Positions 54,825-64,000 of a stretch of 64,000 nucleotides of DNA are shown one piece after another (the first letter of the stretch is position 1; every line of letters begins with the position of its first letter). The DNA lies in contig JAWQUS010000030.1 of assembly GCA_036365455.1 (NCBI GenBank), forward strand, positions 2,356,001 through 2,420,000, read 5' to 3'. Position numbers and translations under genes: made by a program. The notes beneath the pieces were generated by a model that searched no databases, was not told the DNA's origin, and worked only from the letters and a program-made list of their open reading frames with translations. This DNA comes from Macrosoma leucophasiata. Lineage: Eukaryota > Arthropoda > Insecta > Lepidoptera > Hedylidae.

Positions 54825-54842
54825 TGGTGCCGAAACCCGGGA
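54825..54842 (+). promoter_or_regulatory. Primer binding site
   Basis: TGGTGCCGAAACCCGGGA lies three bases after the LTR. Its complement ends in CCA, as a tRNA 3' end does. The tRNA species was not identified. Confidence 0.8.
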
Positions 54843-56223
54843 ATTATCCATTTTTCATTAACTTTCGTAAAACCATACACGTACAATTTTTCTTCCTACC
54901 GACTTTTTTGAACTCCCTAATTTCGGGAAAGTTGGGAGATTCTGCCCTGTACACGTAACAATTATATTCAATTAACGTGTTGATCGATCGTTAACATTGG
55001 AAAGATATCCTCATCTTACGCATCCATATATATATATTTTTTTTCGATTTCGATTTCTATAAATGAACGATTCTGAATAAATTAATAAATTCGATTTCTA
55101 TGTAATAATTTTTAGGTCACCAGGAGTAACATACCTACCTAGTGTGATCTAGTAATCCGAAGGTACAACCGTTGCAAATACCAAGTGTTCCGTTCGGCAT
55201 AATTATTGTGTGTAGCTACCTAGTTTACAAATCGTTTTCAATATTCAACGTTTAGCGGTTTGGATATAGGTAGGTACGTTTTACGTGAATATACACAAAC
55301 CCGGTAAAATCCTATTCGTCTAACTGTTGTTTATAATATCGTATCATACGCGTATTTAAGTTTTTTTTTAAGTAAATAATTGTTCTTCGCTCCTAGGTAC
55401 ATACCTACGTACATCACAATAATACAATTGCTTGCGCCTTTCACTTATTCGCTTTGGTAAAAACCTATCGTAAAGAGGAGCAGCATTCTATTGTTGTTTG
55501 TTGACACAGGTTTGCCTTAATTACGTAGGTACCTAAAATTCGTCGCTTATCTCATAGACCTACACTATGTAAAAGTGGATAGGTATTCAAGTTGCAATTT
55601 ATCGTTGCCTAGCGTTGTTTATACATTCTATTTATATCGCGGTATAACATCGCTGGTTCTCGCACTTGTTTATCTGATTCTTTTTAGTGGTGTAGGTAGG
55701 TAAGTATGCAACTATCGTAGTTAGGTCGTTTTTTATCGTAATTTACTTACCTATTATAAATGGCTCGTAAATAATTCTGACGTCCTATTCATCGAGTGAC
55801 TTACCATAAGCGAAATTCTTCAACTGCAAACAATAACAATCGTGTTTACGTAACTTAGCTCATTAGGTACTCTAAAGTGATAGGTACCTATCGTGAAGCA
55901 CCATTATTATTATAATAATAGTGCTCGATCGCTCTCGTAAAAACTGGACCGTGCTATACCTACATATCGTTTACCTAGGTATTCTATTGTTTAACTTTTA
56001 ATTATTCTCGTATAGTTCCACATCCCCTCGTAATTATAAGAGGACGAGTTCGGTTGGGAACCTGACTCGCGGGATATCGTAACACTAAATCGTTTTAATA
56101 GATAAATGGTTCTTCAATTCTTTTAATTAAATTATTTTTCACGTTTTTTAGCATTGCGCGTGCTAAGCCGTAGCTTGTGTACACTGCTTTGTCGTATTTC
56201 GTTTGTACTAGTCTCTCACAACG
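54843..56223 (+). other. BEL/Pao leader region
   Basis: AT-rich untranslated region of about 1.4 kb between the primer binding site and the start codon. No open frame of interest; likely holds the packaging signal. Confidence 0.6.
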
Positions 56224-59200
56224 ATGTACGCAACTCGGCGACGTTCTAAGCACGACACAACATCGAGGCGTGGCTCACATGCTACTTCCGAATTAACTAT
56301 GCAAGACTTACCGGTTTTACGGAGGAAGCGTACACTAGCTCTGCGACGTCTTGAAAAAACTTTGGAGGCAGCTGAGCTAGCTCAAGATGATAGATCTCTT
56401 CTGAACACGTTTCTTTCTCATCATGCTGTCATGCCGCGACTTTGTGAAAGTTTTGAGCAGGCTCATACGGACATTCTTGGCATTATTGATGGCACATCGG
56501 AAGAGAAAGAAGATTTAATACGCGAACAATTTGATGACATTTACATTAAAATTGCTACTATTTATAGGGAACTTATTCCTAGTAACGATGAACAACGTAC
56601 TGAACGTGATCGCTCGAGCGTCTGTAATGTTAAATTACCAAAAATCAAAATTCCAACGTTTTCAGGAGCTATTAAAGAGTGGCCTGAGTTCTATGATGTT
56701 TTTAATTCGTTGATCCATAATAACGAAACATTGTCAGACACTGAACGTATGCATTATCTTATATCAAGTTTGTCAGGTGACGCACTTGGTCTTATTCGTA
56801 CGTACCCAGTTAAGGGTACTTTCTATAGCGAAGCCTACCAAGCCTTGCTCACTAGGTATCGTGATAAGCGTGAGTTGGCTTTTACGTGCTGGAAAGAAAT
56901 ATTAAATATTAATTTTAAATCGAGTTCTCCTTCAGAATTCCGTCGTGTACTTGATTTAATTAGTGAAAATTTAAATATTTTGAAAAGTCTTGATTTACCT
57001 ACGGATCAATGGAGCTTTATTCTGTGTTATCACATATTATCGAAACTCGATTCTAAGACTCGCTGTGCATTTGAACGAAGTCATTCAACTGCCGAACTTC
57101 CCGAATTTAAAGATTTGTATAAATTTTTAAATATGAGATGCGAGGCCCTTGTTCGAGATACACATTTTTTGTCACAAGAGCGTAGTCACTCTACTACCAA
57201 CCGTGCACACGATAAATCTATACCTAAAATACCACCAAGTAATAAATCGTTTAAATCGAAACCGACTACGGTATTCCTTTCCAGCACTAGCAACACTAAA
57301 TCTACTGCTGATAAACCTAAAATTCGAACGATTACGGCATCTGAAGCATCAGTCACAACACCAATTGTCAAGTGCTCCTTCTGTTCAGAAAATCATTCGA
57401 TCAGTTATTGTGAACGGTTCACAAAGCTTTCTGTTGCGGAACGGATTGAATTCGCTAAAACCAACCGTTGGTGTTTCAACTGCTTAAAACCTTCGCACAG
57501 TTTAAAGAATTGTAGATCATTTTTTAGTTGCCAAAAGTGTCGTCAACGTCATCACACCCTGCTTCATCGAGATGATGATGCTAATTTATCTGCTTCATCA
57601 AGTCAAGCCGATTCGAGCAGTAGTCCAGAGCAACCTGTAAGAGTACTTACGAGCATAGGTGATAATTCTGTGGTGCTGTTATCAACAGCCACTGTGCAAC
57701 TTCGTGATTCCTCAGGCAACTTCCAATCGTTTCGTGCTCTCATAGATTCGGGTAGCCAGGCTCACTTCATCAGTGAACGTGCTGCCACCATCTTAGGTGT
57801 CGCCCGCACACTTACTTCTCGTCGTGTTCGTGGTTTGGGACAAGCATCTTCGTCTATATCAGGTGCAGTTCGCCTTGAGGTTGGTGCTAACAGCAACAGC
57901 CTCTTTTCTATCGATGCGCTCACGTTGCCTAGCATTTGTGGTAGGATACCTTCAACTCGTATTAATAAATCGTCGTGGCATCATATCAAGGATCTCGCCT
58001 TGGCTGACCCTAACTTCGACAAGCCTGGTTCTGTAGATCTGCTTCTCGGCGCTGAGGTGTTTACTTCTCTTCTCCTTCCTGGCCGTGTGGATGGAGGTCC
58101 AAATCAACCCTCAGCTCTGAATTCAGTGTTTGGCTGGCTCTTACTGGGTGGTGCCGGCTGTCAGGACGAAGTTCAATCGTTTTTCAGCCAAGACGATGAT
58201 CTGCTTCATGAGGAAGTCAAGCGCTTCTGGGAGTTGGAATCATTTCCGTCACCTCGACATCTAACCCCTGAGGAAACTCGCTGTGAAGAAATCTTCGCAA
58301 CTCATCATACCCGTGATTCGGTTGGCAGATACGTGGTCACTCTGCCTTTCAAGGAAGAAGAGCAGGATCGTTCTTTTCCTGGATCTCGTGACATCGCTTT
58401 GCGTTTTTTTCACTCAATCGAACGAAAACTCAGGAGAAATCCAGAGTTGCATCACCAGTACAACGACTTCATGAAAGACTATCTCGATAGTGGTCACATG
58501 AGTCTTGTCCCTGTAAACAAACTTACAGAGGGAAAGTATGACATCCCTCATCACTGCGTTCTGCGTCCCGAGTCCGCCACAACGAAACTCCGTGTGGTGT
58601 TTAACGCTTCAGCTAAAGATGCTAGGGGCGTATCGTTAAACGACACTCTGCTCGTCGGTCCCAAACTCCAATCAAACATACTGAAATTCGTAAGGGACAT
58701 ATACTCACCTGTTCTTCCATGCAGTAGTCTTTTCGCGTGGTCTGATTCTACCGTTGTGCTTGCGTGGCTTCGCTCTCACCCTTCACGTTGGAAGACTTTC
58801 GTTGCGAATCGCGTAGGGCACATTCTTGATGTCATCCCTGGGGCTCGATGGGGTCACGTGGCCTCTGAGGATAATCCAGCGGATGCAGTCTCCCGTGGAC
58901 AGCTTCCATCAGCTCTTGTCACTAATCGCTTATGGTGGGCGGGTCCGTCGTGGCTCTCTCAACCGCTTTCATCTTGGCCAAGTTCTGATGATATTCCAGA
59001 CTCAGACATTCTAGCTGCAGAAGAAAAGGCTCCTCGCTCGTTCCTTACTCATGGTGACGTTCCTAGTCCGTTTATAGACACTCTGTTGGATCGCTATTCG
59101 TCGATTCGTAAAATCCAACGCCTTTTGTGTGTATGGATAAAATTCATTGCATTCATTCGTTGGAAACGCACTCGCTGTTCTGATCCCATATCGACTCGGG

Positions 59201-60528
59201 TAGAACTACATAATGCCCTTATGATTATTGTGAGGTACGTTCAATCACATCATTTTGCATCAGAGATAAGTCACTTGCTAGACAATACTCTTCTTTCGAA
59301 ACAAATGCGTAAGTTAAATCCGTTTCTCGACGCTAAGGGAACTCTCAGGGTGGGTGGCCGATTGGCCAGATCGGGGCTCGAATTTGAGCATAAACACCCC
59401 GCTCTGCTCCCTCGCGAATCGAAGCTTACCTATTTAATCATCGAAGCGTTTCATCGTGAAAATTGTCACGCTGGCGTTAACACGATGCAATACCTTCTAA
59501 CACAACAATTTTGGATCCTTTCACCCAAACGGGCAATTCGTCATTGCCTTTCGAAGTGTGTTCAGTGCTATAAAACGAACCCGACTCCTCTTGAACCGTT
59601 TATGAGCGATCTATCTGCTACTCGCGTCAATCAGGTTAAGCCTTTTTCTGTTGTGGGAACGGATTACGGTGGTCCTTTCCGCATCAAACTCGCAAAACAT
59701 CGCGGTGCGAAAATCGGTAAGGCTTATCTCTGTTTGTTCGTATGCTTAAGTACCAAAGCAGTGCATCTCGAAACTGTTTCGGATCTTTCATCGGACGCAT
59801 TCCTTGCCGCTCTTCGTAGATTTGTCGGTCGTCGCGGTAGGGTCAACGTCATCCAATCCGATTGCGGTACAAATTACGTAGGCGCGAATAATCAGCTTCA
59901 GTCTCTCATGCAATCTGCCGCTCAAACCGAACTGATTGAGTTTCGTTTTAACCCGCCTTCGAGTCCTCACTTTGGAGGAGTTTGGGAAATTCAAATTAAA
60001 GCAGTAAAATCGCACCTTTATCGAATTATCGGTGATCAAGTCTTAACGTTCGAAGAACTAAGTACGGTCTTCGTGCAAATTGAGGCGATACTCAATTCGC
60101 GACCCCTTTGTCCGTTGAGTTCAGACCCCAATGACTTGGTTGTACTGACACCGGGCCATTTCTTAACCTTGGAGCCTCTAACTACCGTTCCCGATGAGGA
60201 CTTAACGTCAGTTAATATTAATCGACTTAGTCGTTGGCAGCTCATTCAACGTTTCCAACAGGATTTTTGGAATCGTTGGAAGTGCGAATACCTCCATACT
60301 TTGACTCAACGGGCAAAGTGGACTAAACATTCTAAGCCGCTAATCGTGGGATCCGTGGTAATTCTGAAAACCGAAACTTCTCTTCCGTTACATTGGCCTC
60401 TGGCTCGGGTCGAGAAATTGCACCCTAGTCCGGACGGAATAGTTCGTATCGCAACGGTTCGTACAGTCGATGGTTCGTGCTTAACTCGACCGTTGGCTAA
60501 GCTATGTCCGTTACCTAACCTAGATTAA
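56224..60528 (+). CDS. BEL/Pao Gag-Pol polyprotein, 1,434 aa, lacking RT core
   Basis: Domains in order: Gag of DUF1759 type (about 138-318, with 'KIPTFSGAIKEWPEFYDVF'); zinc knuckles (C384-C396, C417-C430, a third near 435-447); aspartic protease ('ALIDSGSQAHFIS', catalytic D508); start of the reverse transcriptase (about 660-819, 'LRVVFNASAKDARGVSLND', 'LLVGPKLQSN'). At about residue 819 (58680) the protein jumps to the RNase H end ('FAWSDSTVVLAWLRSHPSRW'). The RT palm with its aspartates and the early RNase H part are absent. Integrase follows complete: zinc-binding H1077, H1082, C1112, C1115 and catalytic D1147, D1213, E1255. A BEL-type C-terminal region ends the frame. The deletion kept the frame. 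The first ATG of the frame follows a long leader. Confidence 0.92.
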   Translation: MYATRRRSKHDTTSRRGSHATSELTMQDLPVLRRKRTLALRRLEKTLEAAELAQDDRSLLNTFLSHHAVMPRLCESFEQAHTDILGIIDGTSEEKEDLIREQFDDIYIKIATIYRELIPSNDEQRTERDRSSVCNVKLPKIKIPTFSGAIKEWPEFYDVFNSLIHNNETLSDTERMHYLISSLSGDALGLIRTYPVKGTFYSEAYQALLTRYRDKRELAFTCWKEILNINFKSSSPSEFRRVLDLISENLNILKSLDLPTDQWSFILCYHILSKLDSKTRCAFERSHSTAELPEFKDLYKFLNMRCEALVRDTHFLSQERSHSTTNRAHDKSIPKIPPSNKSFKSKPTTVFLSSTSNTKSTADKPKIRTITASEASVTTPIVKCSFCSENHSISYCERFTKLSVAERIEFAKTNRWCFNCLKPSHSLKNCRSFFSCQKCRQRHHTLLHRDDDANLSASSSQADSSSSPEQPVRVLTSIGDNSVVLLSTATVQLRDSSGNFQSFRALIDSGSQAHFISERAATILGVARTLTSRRVRGLGQASSSISGAVRLEVGANSNSLFSIDALTLPSICGRIPSTRINKSSWHHIKDLALADPNFDKPGSVDLLLGAEVFTSLLLPGRVDGGPNQPSALNSVFGWLLLGGAGCQDEVQSFFSQDDDLLHEEVKRFWELESFPSPRHLTPEETRCEEIFATHHTRDSVGRYVVTLPFKEEEQDRSFPGSRDIALRFFHSIERKLRRNPELHHQYNDFMKDYLDSGHMSLVPVNKLTEGKYDIPHHCVLRPESATTKLRVVFNASAKDARGVSLNDTLLVGPKLQSNILKFVRDIYSPVLPCSSLFAWSDSTVVLAWLRSHPSRWKTFVANRVGHILDVIPGARWGHVASEDNPADAVSRGQLPSALVTNRLWWAGPSWLSQPLSSWPSSDDIPDSDILAAEEKAPRSFLTHGDVPSPFIDTLLDRYSSIRKIQRLLCVWIKFIAFIRWKRTRCSDPISTRVELHNALMIIVRYVQSHHFASEISHLLDNTLLSKQMRKLNPFLDAKGTLRVGGRLARSGLEFEHKHPALLPRESKLTYLIIEAFHRENCHAGVNTMQYLLTQQFWILSPKRAIRHCLSKCVQCYKTNPTPLEPFMSDLSATRVNQVKPFSVVGTDYGGPFRIKLAKHRGAKIGKAYLCLFVCLSTKAVHLETVSDLSSDAFLAALRRFVGRRGRVNVIQSDCGTNYVGANNQLQSLMQSAAQTELIEFRFNPPSSPHFGGVWEIQIKAVKSHLYRIIGDQVLTFEELSTVFVQIEAILNSRPLCPLSSDPNDLVVLTPGHFLTLEPLTTVPDEDLTSVNINRLSRWQLIQRFQQDFWNRWKCEYLHTLTQRAKWTKHSKPLIVGSVVILKTETSLPLHWPLARVEKLHPSPDGIVRIATVRTVDGSCLTRPLAKLCPLPNLD

Positions 60529-60620
60529 TCCGTAACTCGTTAATTATTAGCTTTAGTCGTAATTAAGTCTTTTCGTAGGTTAGTTATTCGCTAGTTTTAG
60601 AAAATACCTATAACGTATTT

Positions 60621-60633
60621 TGGTGGGCGGAAA
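60621..60633 (+). promoter_or_regulatory. Polypurine tract
   Basis: 'ggtgggcggaaa' directly precedes the 3' LTR, where plus-strand DNA synthesis would be primed. It is interrupted by one T and one C. Confidence 0.65.
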
Positions 60634-61039
60634 TGTACCGTCATCATATTATTTCAAAGTTGGTATACAATTCTCAAGCTTACACTTAGGTTGGCACTCC
60701 TTGGCACTCTTCACGGTCATTGGTCGATTCTGACAAGACGTCACTGACGTCACCACTCGCCACTACCTGTAGCGAATCGAACTTGCAACGGGAAACGAGA
60801 CGCTTGAAATTCGTGATCCCGAACGCGCGCGTTTTGTGGCTGGTCCAGGGCCACCCGTGACTCGACACCCCGGCCGGGAGTGAAAACCAAGAAAGAACTC
60901 GAAGACCACAGGATCAAGACAACATAAATGCCGAAAGCTGGAACCGCAGGTTAGTCAGACGACCTATTAGACCGTTCTCCCTTGTGGGAGTCCCTGTTTG
61001 TGAGACGCCAACCGAGTGAAACCGGGCCCTCACAATACA
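60634..61039 (+). repeat. BEL/Pao 3' LTR
   Basis: Matches the 5' LTR throughout; followed by the ATACC target duplication. Confidence 0.92.
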
Positions 61040-61264
61040 ATACCTATATATTACGGGGCGACTCGCCCCGACTTCACACGGGTGGAATGAATATAATATA
61101 TCCAATGTCAGTCAGTGAAGATGCAGCTTGAATTTTTGAAATCGATGCAGTATGAAGTTTTTGTGTGTAGCTATCCTATTTTATCACTCTGTAAATGTGT
61201 ATCAATTGGGTCTCAAATTTTGTAGATATTAAATTATAAATACAAATAAGCGAGAGCTGGGTAT

Positions 61265-61725
61265 GCAGGAAAGAGCATGAAAGTAAGTTGAACGCGGTCG
61301 AGATGAGATCTTTGCGCAAGATCTGCGGTGTATCACTCACCGATCGCGTTCGTAATGAAGATGTAAGAAAGAGACTTTGTGTGAATGATAGTATCGGTGT
61401 AAAAATGAAAAAAGGCATGCTCCGATGGTTCGGGCATATAGAAAGAATGTCGAATGAGCGAATGACTAAACAGATATACAATGCGAATGTGGATGGTTGC
61501 AGAGGCCCAGGAAGAACAAGACTGACCTACCATGACCAAATAGGTCGAGTTCTGTCTGATGGTGGGGTCAAAAGTCTTAGGAATCGGCGTGCATGTATGA
61601 AGAGAATGATGAAGGTAGACGAGGCACGAGAGGTTTGTCAGAACCGGGATATCTGGCGCTCTACACTCTCTGCCTACCCCGTTAGGGACCTGGCGTGAAG
61701 ATACATACATACATACAAATAATAC
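61265..61725 (+). pseudogene. LINE-beta reverse transcriptase C-terminal remnant with tail
   Basis: The open frame 61288-61698 reads 'NAVEMRSLRKICGVSLTDRV', 'KKGMLRWFGHIERMSNERMT' and 'YHDQIGRVLSDGGVKSLRNR', and ends 'STLSAYPVRDLA'. M-L-R-W-F-G-H-x-x-R-M is the conserved C-terminal motif of insect LINE proteins. The catalytic domain is absent. An ataca microsatellite tail follows. Fragments of the same element occur at 19.5, 21.0 and 49.3 kb. The frame is open, but the start is truncated, so it is not functional. Confidence 0.8.
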
Positions 61726-61780
61726 TAAATCATATTTAAGTTGAGTGTGCACTGAACTTAAATTTGACTTTATTCAATCA

Positions 61781-61970
61781 CTAGCGGCCCGCCCCGGCTT
61801 CGCCCGCGCTGCTCCGTTCCTATTGGTCATAGCGTGATGATATGCTGAGCCTTCCTCGATAAATGGGCTATCTAACACTGAAAAAACTTTTCAAATCGTA
61901 TCAGTAGTTCCTGAGATTAGCGCGTTCAAACAAACAAACAAACTCTTCAGCTTTACAATATTATAAGTAA
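61781..61970 (-). mobile_element. Non-autonomous Helitron, first of two in tandem
   Basis: The minus-strand 3' end is a 'gcgggcgaagccggggcggg' hairpin block, then CTAG at 61784-61781 followed by T. The 5' side has 'ttataatattgtaaag', without the expected TC, since the next Helitron abuts it. Confidence 0.55.
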
Positions 61971-61971
61971 A

Positions 61972-62159
61972 CTAGCTGTCCCGGGTAACTTCGTATCGCC
62001 CTAGAAAATAAAAAAAATGTCCAAAAATGTTATGAAAAATAGATGTTGGCCGATTCTCAGACCTACCCAATATGCTCACAAAATTTCATGAGAATCTGTC
62101 CAGCCGTTTCGGAGGAATATGGCAACGAAAACTGTGACACGAGAATTTTATATATTAGA
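61972..62159 (-). mobile_element. Non-autonomous Helitron, second of two in tandem
   Basis: On minus it begins TCTAATATATAAAATTC after an A and ends 'cgggacagCTAG' (61975-61972) followed by T. Head-to-tail neighbours like this are frequent for Helitrons. Confidence 0.6.
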
Positions 62160-62744
62160 TAAGTAAAAGTATAGATAATTCTCTATTCATTAATGCTTGG
62201 TTCACAACACTATATTCAATTGGTTCATAACACTATCTGAAAACATTTTGCGCTCGCCAATCGCCCAGGGACGTAAGCTTTAGCCGTCTTGAGACGAATA
62301 CGTCCAATAAAAAAATCTACACCATCCGTCTAAATATATCCAATATTAATTTTTTAACAGAATACGTTGTAAAATTCTGGCAAAAAGTTAAATGTATACA
62401 CCTTACCTAACTAGTCAATAAATACCAATGCCTTTGACAAAACTTTAAACTTAGATAAAACTTTTCGAGAGACAAAAAGCAAGAGTAGAGATTTATCTCC
62501 AAAGAACTTCCAACCATTTTACGCATGTTATTGAAACAGGATACAAAGATTTGATAGCTTCAAAGGCGTTGATTTCGGACCCTACTTTGACGAGGGTGCA
62601 AAGAGTCGGTTTACATCACTGCTGGGTTAATGAGCGTTGACCTTTAATTTAATGATTGCTCATTTTCGTTTTCGTCATTTTCGTTTTCGTTGCTGTGGAT
62701 TATTATGACATGTATGGTCAATTATTTATTGTATAACTTGTTCA
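62160..62744. other. Unassigned with diverged direct repeat
   Basis: 62500-62710 is a diverged copy of 63560-63775 ('gcttcaaaggcgtt', 'caaagagtcggtt', 'gttgctgtggatta'). 62656-62700 has a tttcgt repeat. Confidence 0.5.
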
Positions 62745-62840
62745 TCATTTCAGCCCAAAGATGTCCATTGCTGGACAAAAGCCTTCCCCAATGATTGCCA
62801 CAACGAACGGTCTTGGGCCGCCTTCATTGATTTATGCCCA
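62745..62840 (-). repeat. RTE 3' tail fragment
   Basis: 'catcatttcagcccaaagat' to 'aacggtcttgggccgcc' is the RTE 3' end on the minus strand; a plus-strand piece lies at 63462-63540. Confidence 0.55.
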
Positions 62841-62871
62841 ACTGCGTATAAATGTACCTATATTAACACTA

Positions 62872-62957
62872 TGTATAATAAAATAATGGCAACCCAATAT
62901 ACGTCCCATTGCTGGGCACGAGTCTCTCCCCTTTTTGGGGGGAGAGACTCGTGCCCA
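62872..62957 (-). repeat. LINE-alpha 3' end with perfect hairpin
   Basis: The last 60 bp of LINE-alpha (gcaacccaatatacgtccc...) end in a perfect stem: 'tgggcacgagtctctcccc' and its inverse at 62912-62957 around a T-rich loop. Confidence 0.7.
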
Positions 62958-63193
62958 CCTCGACCTCCTTCCTGGCCAGGAGGTATGTATATTTTCAGTG
63001 AAATCCCGAAATCCCGTCGTCGGGACGTGACGACCCCACCGCCCACTTGTGGAAGAATTTTCTTCTACTGCAAAAGAATCCTTTCACTGGTACAGTCAGT
63101 CACTCCGAACAATGGCGGTCAAACCATTGAAATGGGGCGGTAGTAAGTGCTACAACGCGAAATGGGCAGCAGACCAAAAATAATTTGTGACGG
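62958..63193. other. No feature seen
   Basis: Unassigned sequence; two opposed open frames (62858-63046, 62871-63143) are by-products of the hairpin. Confidence 0.35.
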
Positions 63194-63456
63194 AGTGACG
63201 GAGCTCGCAGGCGAAGGCACCACCGCATTACCTAATATATTTGCCGCTAAATGGTAGTGTTCAGCACTATCGTGTTCCGGTCAGGTGGTAATGTACGGCC
63301 TTGTAATTTCTGGCACAGAGGCATAACACCTTAGGCGTCAGGAGTGGTAACGCATCTGCATTTTCACCTTGGTCTTTGTGTGGGTGTCTAGAGGCTGCAG
63401 TCATCACTTAACATCAATGTAAACTGCATGTTTGTCACTTCCATAACAAAAAAAAA
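63194..63456 (+). repeat. LR-A repeat, 5' end slightly truncated
   Basis: Starts inside the terminal hairpin (gtgacggagctcgcaggcg) and runs to an A-tail. Confidence 0.8.
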
Positions 63457-63461
63457 CGCAT

Positions 63462-64000
63462 GCCAAGCGTGGCGATTATGGTATATCCGTTATAAGCTTT
63501 GGTCCAGCAGTGGACATCTTCGGCTAAAATGATGATGATGACAGTGAAATACAAATCAGTAACAGGATTTTATCTCGATAGAACTTTTAGCCATTTTGCG
63601 CGTATTATTAAAATGTACTTGTCACAAAGATTCGATTGCTTCAAAGGCGTTAATTTCAGGCCCCACTTTGATAAGGGTACAAAGAGTCGGTTGACATTAC
63701 TGCTCGATTAATTTACGGTGACCTTAAACTTAATGATTACTCATTTGCGTCTTTGTTGCTGTGGATTAATAATCATCAAAAATAAAATAAGCATACTAAA
63801 TTTGTATTAACACATGGAATCAATGCGGTGTTAACTTTTGTTTCATTTTATAAATGATACTTAGTACATTTTCTAATTTTTATTTCTATTTTATTAAATA
63901 AAACTTTTTTATTTACTTCATATGGCGCTGCAAGCAAATTATGAATTATAGTGATATTTAAGTTAATACTACCTACTTTTTTACTCTTTGTTATCAATTT
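63462..64000. other. RTE tail scrap and unassigned end
   Basis: 63462-63540 ends with 'cagcagtggacatcttcggc' and a tga microsatellite, as RTE tails do. 63560-63775 is the partner of 62500-62710. The remainder is AT-rich with no feature. Confidence 0.45.

Larger units (their letters stand above)
54411..61044 (+). mobile_element. BEL/Pao LTR retrotransposon, full length, RT core deleted
   Basis: 6,624 bp between ATACC target duplications (54411-54415 and 61040-61044). Two 406-bp LTRs (54416-54821 and 60634-61039) begin TGTACC and end AATACA and are identical by eye, so insertion is recent. A primer binding site and a purine-rich tract are in place, and one continuous frame encodes gag and pol parts. 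The predicted protein passes straight from the start of the reverse transcriptase domain to the RNase H region, so the catalytic RT core is lacking. The copy could only have moved using RT supplied by another element, unless the loss came later. Confidence 0.92.

Noticed and set aside
57149..57487. 112-codon frame and several other frames within 56224-60528
   Set aside because: They are out-of-frame shadows of the BEL/Pao polyprotein.

Overview
The window is transposon-dominated insect DNA, most likely from a moth or butterfly (Lepidoptera). The evidence is the repeat content: RTE, CR1/Jockey-like and other LINE tails of kinds familiar from moths, three tRNA-headed SINEs, Helitrons ending in the hairpin-plus-CTAG terminus common in insects, a Penelope-like fragment and a BEL/Pao LTR retrotransposon. 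I recognise no host protein gene, no rRNA and no conventional host tRNA gene. The only long intact reading frame (56224-60528) belongs to the BEL/Pao element. Family names such as LR-A, SINE-B, LINE-alpha and tMITE are provisional labels made from this sequence.

Layout. 1-6445: a 4,017-bp tandem duplication whose left unit is cut by the window start. 6446-13100: SINEs, Helitron ends, an RTE remnant and the first tRNA-carrying inverted-repeat element. 13150-24050: many copies of LR-A, a stem-loop-rich, A-tailed repeat of about 290 bp, plus a Penelope-like fragment with inverted terminal repeats. 24058-25703: a decayed Helitron with both ends. 27523-36687: a second tandem duplication (about 4.5 kb per unit) whose units differ by insertions, giving filled and empty sites. 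37200-38560: a diverged tandem array. 38600-52900: LINE remnants, SINE-B, LR-A and further tRNA-carrying elements. 53130-53920: a long foldback and a 93-bp tandem repeat. 54411-61044: the BEL/Pao element with apparently identical LTRs and a 5-bp target duplication. 61265-64000: LINE-beta tail, two tandem Helitrons and more LR-A.

How the parts relate. The fragments at 1.6, 5.6, 16.2, 40.2 and 62.9 kb are the 3' UTR of the LINE whose reverse transcriptase remnant lies at 46.3-47.5 kb. Nested insertions, repeats cut by other repeats and head-to-head LR-A pairs indicate repeated rearrangement. The BEL/Pao copy is the youngest visible insertion, yet its polyprotein lacks the reverse transcriptase core, so it looks non-autonomous. 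The features most worth following up are that element, the tRNA-carrying inverted-repeat family, the LR-A family and the two tandem duplications, which could be real or assembly artefacts.
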